Source: Phycisphaerales bacterium (GTDB taxonomy: Bacteria; Planctomycetota; Phycisphaerae; SM23-33). Taken from it: DNA of 10,875 nt. The DNA is taken from NCBI GenBank assembly GCA_003485185.1, contig DNAS01000122.1:7186-18060 (forward strand). Reading direction: 5' to 3'. The notes beneath the pieces were generated by a model, which made no database searches, had not been told where the DNA came from, and saw only the letters and a program-made list of their open reading frames with translations. Below, piece after piece: positions 6,337-10,875 of the stretch. The position numbers and the translations under genes are program-made. The stretch's first letter is position 1. Each line of letters begins with the position of its first letter.

Positions 6337-8232
6337 ATGGCCGAGACGCAGGATCGTTCCCGTCGGGCGATCGTGCTGGCGCTGCGGATGATCCTCGCGG
6401 CGGCGGGCCTGTCCGCCGTGGCGGCGCTGGTGCTGGAGTACGGGGGCTTCCGCGCGCTGCCGTGGTGGCTGGGCGTTCCGGTGCTGCACACGGTGCAGAA
6501 GGCGATCGTGGGCGTGTTCGTGGGCGACCGCCTGCTGCGCCTGGCGCTGGCGAGGCGGCGCCTGCGATACCTGCGCGAGAACTGGATCGACTACGTCCTG
6601 ATCGTCCTGGCGGGCACGGCCATGGCGTTCGCCCCGCAGTTCGAGACGAGCGTTCTGCCGGCCGCGGCGATCTTCGTCATCATCACGCAGGTCTACCTGC
6701 TGGTGGCGCTGATCCTGCGGGCGGTGAGCATCAACCTGAGCCTTTCGGGCAGCGGCATCCGCCCGTCGGCGCTGCTGATCGGGAGCTTCGGGTTCCTGAT
6801 CCTCGCGGGGACGGGCCTGCTGATGCTTCCCGCCGCCACGCCGGATGGGCGCCCCATCCAGTTCGAGGACGCCCTGTTCACCGCCACCAGCGCCACGTGC
6901 GTGACCGGGCTGATCGTCCGCGACACGGGGGCCGACTTCACGATCTTCGGGCAAGCGGTGATCCTGGTGCTCATCCAGTTGGGCGGGCTGGGCATCATGC
7001 TGTTCGGCACGATGCTGGCGATGCTGGTGGGCAAGGGCCTGAGCGTTCGCGGGTCCAGCGCGATGGGCGAAATGCTCGCGACGCAGCGGGTGGGCGAGCT
7101 GTCCCGCGTGGTGCTGTTCGTCGTCCTGTTCACGCTGGCGCTGGAGGCGGCCGGGGCGGTGCTTTTGTACCCGATGTTCGCCTCGGGCGGCGGCGAGCCC
7201 GTGGCGACGGCCCGCGCGATCTGGCAGAGCGTGTTCCACAGCATTTCGGCCTTCTGCAACGCGGGGTTCTCGCTGTTCGGCGCGAACATGATGCACGGCG
7301 TGCGGGAGGGGTGGATCTCGCCGCTGCGCGACCGCTGGCAGACGCTGTACGTGATGGGCACGCTGATCCTCCTGGGCGGGCTGGGCTTCCCGGTGCTCCA
7401 GGACTGCGTTCGCTACGGGCGCGACGCGCTGCGCGCGGCGGCGCGACGGTTCGTCGCGGCGGCGGCCCGGCGGCCCGTCCCGCGCCCGCGCCTGAACCTG
7501 CATTCGAAGATCGTCCTGAGCACCAGCGCGCTGCTGATCGTGTTCGGCGCGGTGGCGCTGCTGCTGATCGAGCCGCGGGCCGGCGCGCGCGAGGCCAAGG
7601 CCATCGGGCGGAACGCGTTCGCGGCGAACCTCGACGTGCAGCGCTCCGGCGACTGGGGGAACCTCCCGCCCGCCCCGCGCCTGCGGGAGGCGGTCTTCCA
7701 GTCGGTTTCCGCGCGGACGGCGGGGTTCAACACCATCGACATGGCCGAGCTGTCCGACGGGGGCAAGTTCTGGATGTGCGGGCTGATGGTGGTGGGGGGC
7801 AGCCCCGCCTCGACCGCCGGCGGCATGAAGACCGTCACCTTCGCGCTGCTGCTGATCGTCGCGTTTTCGGTGCTGATGCGCCGGCGCGACGTGGAGGCGT
7901 ATCGCCGGAGCCTCGCCGCCGACATCCTGCGGCGGGCGCTGACGCTGGCGGTGCTGTACGTCTCGCTGGTGTGTTTGGTGACACTGCTGCTGTGCGTTTC
8001 GATGCGTGGCGACGCGTCGTTCATCGACCTGCTGTTCGAGTCGTGCAGCGCCTGCGGAACGGTCGGGCTGTCCGCGGGCGTCACGTCGCACTTGAACACC
8101 TTCGCGAAATACGTCATCGTGGGGGCGATGTTCATCGGGAGAATCGGGCCTCTGACCCTCCTGCTCGCCCTGACCAGCAAGCGGAGGCACGTGCCCTACG
8201 CGTATCCCCAGGAAACGGTCTTGATCGGGTGA
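6337..8232 (+). CDS. TrkH/KtrB-family potassium transporter, membrane subunit
   Basis: This integral membrane protein forms the ion-conducting pore of a Trk/Ktr potassium uptake system. At 631 residues it is about 130-180 longer than ordinary KtrB or TrkH. All four pore loops are present with their filter glycines: TSATCVTGL (Gly191), SISAFCNAGF (Gly310), SVSARTAGF (Gly463) and SCSACGTVGLS (Gly577). Further family motifs are GGLGIMLFG, GGSPASTAGGMKT (487-499) and GRIGPLTLLLAL near the end. The extra N-terminal part has about four hydrophobic segments (roughly 11-36, 42-63, 83-100 and 105-128) before the conserved core starts near RPSALLIGSFGFL. A second, smaller insert of about 35 residues lies at 412-447. 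The ATG has GGAG 9 nt upstream. The TrkA-type regulator follows after 5 nt, so the two are co-translated. Whether it is TrkH or KtrB proper cannot be decided, so no symbol is given. Confidence 0.95.
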   Translation: MAETQDRSRRAIVLALRMILAAAGLSAVAALVLEYGGFRALPWWLGVPVLHTVQKAIVGVFVGDRLLRLALARRRLRYLRENWIDYVLIVLAGTAMAFAPQFETSVLPAAAIFVIITQVYLLVALILRAVSINLSLSGSGIRPSALLIGSFGFLILAGTGLLMLPAATPDGRPIQFEDALFTATSATCVTGLIVRDTGADFTIFGQAVILVLIQLGGLGIMLFGTMLAMLVGKGLSVRGSSAMGEMLATQRVGELSRVVLFVVLFTLALEAAGAVLLYPMFASGGGEPVATARAIWQSVFHSISAFCNAGFSLFGANMMHGVREGWISPLRDRWQTLYVMGTLILLGGLGFPVLQDCVRYGRDALRAAARRFVAAAARRPVPRPRLNLHSKIVLSTSALLIVFGAVALLLIEPRAGAREAKAIGRNAFAANLDVQRSGDWGNLPPAPRLREAVFQSVSARTAGFNTIDMAELSDGGKFWMCGLMVVGGSPASTAGGMKTVTFALLLIVAFSVLMRRRDVEAYRRSLAADILRRALTLAVLYVSLVCLVTLLLCVSMRGDASFIDLLFESCSACGTVGLSAGVTSHLNTFAKYVIVGAMFIGRIGPLTLLLALTSKRRHVPYAYPQETVLIG

Positions 8233-8237
8233 CAACC

Positions 8238-8924
8238 ATGGAACGTTTCGCAGTCATCGGGCTGGGACGGTTCGGCGAGCGGCTCGCCACGCTGCTGGCG
8301 GAGTCGGGCGCCGAAGTCATCGCCATCGACAGCGACCAGGAGATCATCGACGACATCCGCGACCGCGTCGCGCTGGCCGTCTGCATGGACGCCACCAACG
8401 AGGAGGCCCTGCGCGCCCAGGGCATCGACAAGGTCGACGTCGCGGTCGTCGGGCTCGGAACCGCCTTCGAGGACAACGCCCTCGTGACCGTCCTGCTCAA
8501 GCAGCTGGGCGTGCCTCGCGTCGTCTCTCGCGCCGCCACCGCCATCCGCGCGCAAATCCTCTCGCGCATCGGCGCCGACGACATCGTCAACCCGGAGAAG
8601 GAGTCCGCGGAGCGGTGGTCCAGCCGCCTGCTCGCGCCGTCGATCATGGAGCGCATCGAACTGGCGGAGGGTTTCAGCCTCACCCAGCTCGCCGCCCCCG
8701 AGAAGTTCTACAACAAGACCCTCGAGCAGCTCGACGTCCGCAAGAAATTCAAGGTCAACATCGTGGCCATCCGCCGCACCGTCGAGGAGACCGACGAAAA
8801 CGGCGCGCGGAAGTCCAAGCAGTTCGTCATTTCCGTGCCGATGGCCGACACCGTCATCATGCCGGGCGACGTGCTCGTGCTGATCGGAAGCGACGACGCG
8901 ATGCTCAGCATCCAGTCGCAATAG
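8238..8924 (+). CDS. TrkA/KtrA-family potassium uptake regulator
   Basis: This 228-residue cytosolic RCK subunit gates the TrkH/KtrB pore according to bound nucleotide. The RCK_N Rossmann domain (about 1-120) begins MERFAVIGLGRFGERLATLL, with the dinucleotide loop GLGRFG (8-13) and Asp31 at the end of the second strand. It continues with VCMDATNEEAL and VVGLGTAFEDN. The RCK_C domain (about 140-228) ends FVISVPMADTVIMPGDVLVL. One RCK_N/RCK_C unit matches KtrA size, and the Trk-type regulator of E. coli is a doubled version of about 458 residues. The ATG follows the trkH stop by 5 nt, and GGGTGA, which contains that stop, can serve as ribosome binding site. It is the last gene of the unit. Confidence 0.95.
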   Translation: MERFAVIGLGRFGERLATLLAESGAEVIAIDSDQEIIDDIRDRVALAVCMDATNEEALRAQGIDKVDVAVVGLGTAFEDNALVTVLLKQLGVPRVVSRAATAIRAQILSRIGADDIVNPEKESAERWSSRLLAPSIMERIELAEGFSLTQLAAPEKFYNKTLEQLDVRKKFKVNIVAIRRTVEETDENGARKSKQFVISVPMADTVIMPGDVLVLIGSDDAMLSIQSQ

Positions 8925-8952
8925 CGCGGGGTTCCGCCCGCCGGACGGATTC

Positions 8953-8992
8953 AAAAACGCGGCCGGTCCCGATTCCCTCGGGGCCGGCCGTG
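8953..8992 (-). terminator. Intrinsic terminator between convergent units
   Basis: Bases 8958-8972 pair with 8978-8992 to give a 15-bp stem with two G-U pairs and a 5-nt loop. On the minus strand the stem is followed at once by TTTTT (8957-8953), 27 nt past the rpiB stop, so it is a good terminator for the rpiB unit. On the plus strand the same stem lies 34 nt beyond the trkA-type gene but is followed by TGGTGTTGAT, so it would end that transcript less strongly. Confidence 0.8.
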
Positions 8993-9018
8993 GTGTTGAT
9001 GCCGAGAGCAGGGGCTTT

Positions 9019-9531
9019 TCAGTCGCAAGCGTCGCCGGATTTCCCGTCGTCGCTCAGGCCGTTGGGCTCGTCGTAGGCGGCGGGGTCCTTTCCCTGCTCG
9101 ATCCAGGCGATCTTGCGGACGCGGCGCTCGTGCCGACCGCCCCCCTCGAATTCGGTGGTCAGCCAGCCGGAAACGATCCGCCGGATGAGTTCTTCGCCGA
9201 GGACGTCGCTGGCCAGGCAGAGGATGTTGGCGTTGTTGTGGCGTCGGGAGAGCTGGGCGGTCAGTTCGTCGTGGCAGAGGGCGGCGCGGGCGCCGGGCAC
9301 CTTGTTGGCGACGATGCTCATTCCAATCCCGCTTCCGCAGATGAGGATGCCCCGGTCGGCGGCGCCGCCGATGACCGCCCTGGCGACGGGGTAGCCCACG
9401 TCGGGATAATCGCAGCTGCGGGCACTGTTGGTCCCCATGTCGAGAATCTCGTGCCCCTGCTCGCTGAGCAGGACGGCGACTTTTTCCTTCGCGGTATGAC
9501 CGCGGTGATCGGCACCCAGGGCAATTTTCAT
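9019..9531 (-). CDS. rpiB: Ribose-5-phosphate isomerase B
   Basis: RpiB interconverts ribose 5-phosphate and ribulose 5-phosphate in the pentose phosphate pathway, and is cytosolic and usually dimeric. The 170-residue protein starts MKIALGADHRGHTAKEKV, with Asp8-His9 of the substrate site, then SCDYPDVGYPVA. The catalytic Cys65 lies in ILICGSGIGMSIVANK, followed by CHDELTAQLSRRHNNANILC (86-105) and LGEELIRRIVSGWL. The family core ends near residue 150. About 20 extra residues, DEPNGLSDDGKSGDACD at the very end, form an acidic tail that is not part of the usual fold. ATG at 9531 overlaps the TGA of the upstream fusion gene (ATGA), and AAGGTG lies 7 nt before it inside that gene, so translation is coupled. 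The related allose-phosphate isomerase activity cannot be excluded by sequence. Confidence 0.95.
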   Translation of the reverse strand: MKIALGADHRGHTAKEKVAVLLSEQGHEILDMGTNSARSCDYPDVGYPVARAVIGGAADRGILICGSGIGMSIVANKVPGARAALCHDELTAQLSRRHNNANILCLASDVLGEELIRRIVSGWLTTEFEGGGRHERRVRKIAWIEQGKDPAAYDEPNGLSDDGKSGDACD

Positions 9532-10646
9532 AAACGCACCTTGTCCAACCGTTCCTGTACTGCCTTCAGCAGGTTCTCCGCCGTGCGGCGATACACGTCA
9601 CCCCCGCCGCCGATGGGGTCGGGAATGTCTCCCGCAGCGGACAGTCTCACAATCCTGCCCGCCGCCGTGGGGGCCAGCACCCGGGCCGCCTCCACGTGAA
9701 AATCCGTCATGCAAAATATCATATCCGCGTCGCGAATCAATTCGGATGTCAGTTTTCTGCTTCGATGGTTCCGGATATCCGCGCCGAGGTGTCGTGCTGC
9801 GGCCACGGCCTCGGGCGTCGCCGGGCACTGTCCTCCGCCTGCCACGCCGGCCGAAAACACCTCCACGCCGTGCGACTCCAGGGCGCGAACGGTGCAGCCC
9901 AGACGCTCCGCCAGCAGCTTGCGGGCGAGCCCGGCCGCCATCGGACTGCGGCAGGTGTTGCCGGTGCAGACGAACAACAGCGTGGTCCGCAGGGCCCGGC
10001 GGATCACCCGCTCGTCCAGCACGCCCTGGCGGACGACGGTCCATTTCCCGTCGGCGTCGAACAGGACGATGGTGCTGTCCTTCCCGTAGCGGGTGGGCCC
10101 GCTGTCCAGCAGGACGTCGATCTTCCCGTCCAGCGTCGCCAGCACTTCCTGCCCGTCGCGGGGTGAGGGTTGGCCCGCCAGGTTCGCGCTGGGCGCGACC
10201 ACGGGGTCGGGCACGCCGGCGAGCATCGCCTGGGCGGCGGGCTCGGCCGGGCAGCGCAGCCCGATCACGCCGTCATGCACGAGCACGTCGTGGAGCCCTC
10301 GCTTCTGGAGCGCGGGTTCGGCCAGCTTTCCGCCTGTCGGCAGCAGCAGCGTCACGGGTCCGGGCCAGCACTTGCGGATGAGTTTTTCCGCGTCGGCCGG
10401 CACGTCGCGGACGTAGCGGCCGACGTCGTCGGGCGAAGCAATATGCACGCTGAACGGGCGGGTGGGGCGGCTCTTGAGCTCCCGCAGGCGTTCCATCGTG
10501 TCGGGCAGGGTCGCGACGGCGGCGATGCCGTATACCGTCTCCGTGGCGAAGGCCACGAGCTTGCCCGCCTTCAGCGCGCGGGCCGCCTTCCGCGCCGCGG
10601 CGCGGATCTGCTTGTCGCTTCCGGCATGGAGAATCTTGGTTGCCAT
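9528..10646 (-). CDS. Fusion: threonylcarbamoyl-AMP synthase (TsaC/Sua5-like) and YwlE-like phosphatase
   Basis: One frame of 372 residues carries two domains. Residues about 8-212 are a YrdC/TsaC domain, which makes threonylcarbamoyl-AMP from threonine, bicarbonate and ATP for the t6A base of tRNAs. Visible motifs are ATETVYG (34-40), KSRPTRPFSVHI (58-69), WPGPVTLLLP (94-103), SANLAGQPSPR (153-163) and KDSTIVLFD. After a short helical linker, residues 222-372 are a low-molecular-weight phosphatase. Its loop is CTGNTCRSPMA with Cys227 and Arg233, and its general acid is Asp343 in IPDPIGGGGDVYRRT. Thr rather than Ile inside the loop, with DPxGGxxDVY, resembles Bacillus YwlE, a protein-arginine phosphatase. 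The Sua5 C-terminal domain is absent. ATG at 10646 has no clear ribosome binding site. rpiB overlaps the 3' end by 4 nt. No stop or alternative start separates the domains, so a true fusion is likely. Confidence 0.93.
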   Translation of the reverse strand: MATKILHAGSDKQIRAAARKAARALKAGKLVAFATETVYGIAAVATLPDTMERLRELKSRPTRPFSVHIASPDDVGRYVRDVPADAEKLIRKCWPGPVTLLLPTGGKLAEPALQKRGLHDVLVHDGVIGLRCPAEPAAQAMLAGVPDPVVAPSANLAGQPSPRDGQEVLATLDGKIDVLLDSGPTRYGKDSTIVLFDADGKWTVVRQGVLDERVIRRALRTTLLFVCTGNTCRSPMAAGLARKLLAERLGCTVRALESHGVEVFSAGVAGGGQCPATPEAVAAARHLGADIRNHRSRKLTSELIRDADMIFCMTDFHVEAARVLAPTAAGRIVRLSAAGDIPDPIGGGGDVYRRTAENLLKAVQERLDKVRL

Positions 10647-10660
10647 CGGCTGGAACCGGC

Positions 10661-10689
10661 ATTATCCCGGATGCGCCCCGCCAAAACAA
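10661..10689 (-). promoter_or_regulatory. Possible promoter of the tsaC-ywlE/rpiB unit
   Basis: On the minus strand TTGTTT (10684-10689, three of six) and GATAAT (10661-10666, five of six) are 17 nt apart. Transcription would begin about 8-9 nt before the ATG at 10646, giving a very short leader. This agrees with the lack of a visible ribosome binding site there. Confidence 0.4.
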
Positions 10690-10730
10690 GGTGAACCGCC
10701 GCGGTCGTATCGGAAACGAAAGATATGGCA

Positions 10731-10792
10731 GGGATAAACACGGATGAACGCGGATTTCCAGAGTGAACTATATTTTCATCCGTGTTTATCCT
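10731..10792. repeat. Long inverted repeat, probable dispersed palindrome
   Basis: Bases 10732-10748 (GGATAAACACGGATGAA) and 10775-10791 are perfect reverse complements, giving a 17-bp stem with a 26-nt loop. G10731-T10792 could add one wobble pair. No T-run follows on either strand, so a terminator role is unlikely. The wording (ATCCGTGTTTATCC) resembles short palindromic repeats that I recall from some environmental bacterial genomes, but I cannot verify this here. It lies in a non-coding stretch at the right edge. Confidence 0.6.
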
Positions 10793-10823
10793 GCTCGGTA
10801 GAAAACATCCAAAAGGGAGGGTG

Positions 10824-10847
10824 GCACGGCTTGCTTGCAAGCCGTGC
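10824..10847. repeat. Near-perfect 24-base palindrome
   Basis: GCACGGCTTGC (10824-10834) and GCAAGCCGTGC (10837-10847) are perfect 11-base inverted arms separated by TT. It lies 32 nt from the larger inverted repeat in a stretch without a gene. The short spacer would form a tight hairpin in RNA. It is not followed by a T-run. It may be a REP-like dispersed repeat or a dimeric protein-binding site. Confidence 0.55.
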
Positions 10848-10875
10848 TCTCCGCGAATTCGGCAACACGCTTTGC

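Noticed and set aside
3189..6491. A very long open frame (about 1100 codons) on the minus strand opposite the LysM gene, recG and hisI
   Set aside because: It is antisense to three clearly recognised genes, its product is a low-complexity Arg/Gly/His/Leu-rich string, and such frames are common opposite high-GC genes.
6160..8235. A minus-strand open frame of about 690 codons opposite trkH
   Set aside because: The product is repetitive Arg-, Gln- and His-rich sequence, and the opposite strand encodes a complete TrkH-type transporter.
6462..8237. An upstream in-frame extension of the trkA-type gene through trkH
   Set aside because: It would overlap all of trkH in another frame. The ATG at 8238 opens the RCK Rossmann fold exactly and has a usable ribosome binding site.
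10571..10840. A minus-strand open frame of 89 codons at the right edge
   Set aside because: It runs through the inverted repeat and the start of the fusion gene in the wrong frame, and shows no domain or ribosome binding site.
1..10875. A defence island, CRISPR array, toxin-antitoxin pair, retron or biosynthetic cluster
   Set aside because: Every recognised gene is a housekeeping or transport family, and no spaced repeat array, reverse transcriptase, nuclease-toxin pair or synthase was seen.

Overview
The window is GC-rich bacterial DNA with tightly packed genes and short intergenic gaps. Three hand-counted 60-base stretches in the first gene gave 45-57% GC, and one in recG gave 72%. All eight complete genes from 827 rightwards, and one at the left, fall into recognisable families. 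There is no rRNA, tRNA, CRISPR array, transposase or phage gene. The phylum cannot be fixed from the sequence. The gene content, the YwlE-type phosphatase fused to a TsaC domain and the palindromic intergenic repeats would fit an environmental bacterium such as a planctomycete, but this is a weak inference.

Layout. (1) Positions 1-175 hold no convincing complete gene, only short imperfect repeats and open frames that run off the left edge. (2) Positions 176-3059, minus strand, form a likely three-gene operon: a small DUF1330/NIPSNAP-like dimeric alpha/beta-barrel protein, ilvD (branched-chain amino acid synthesis) and a PHP-domain metal-dependent phosphoesterase. The first two are separated by 1 nt and the last two by 12 nt. 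(3) Positions 3060-3248 are a divergent promoter region. (4) Positions 3249-5759, plus strand, carry a LysM lipoprotein followed by recG. (5) Positions 5791-8924, plus strand, carry a promoter, hisI (histidine synthesis), a long TrkH-family potassium transporter and its TrkA/KtrA regulatory subunit. (6) Positions 8953-8992 are a strong hairpin terminator between converging units, with its T-tract on the minus strand. (7) Positions 9019-10646, minus strand, carry a TsaC-YwlE fusion protein and rpiB, overlapping as ATGA. (8) Positions 10647-10875 hold a possible promoter and two palindromes that look like dispersed repeats.

How the genes fit together. trkH and trkA encode a complete two-part potassium uptake system. 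ilvD and hisI are single enzymes of amino-acid pathways. recG acts in replication-fork repair. The fused gene joins the enzyme that makes the threonylcarbamoyl-AMP used for tRNA t6A to a low-molecular-weight phosphatase with a CTGNTCR loop, as in the Bacillus protein-arginine phosphatase YwlE. Bacillus subtilis keeps ywlC (Sua5/TsaC), ywlE and ywlF (rpiB) close together, so the fusion preserves a known gene neighbourhood in condensed form.

I found no clear new multi-gene system. The points most worth a second look are the TsaC-YwlE fusion coupled to rpiB, the roughly 130-residue membrane extension on TrkH, and the two palindromes at the right edge.
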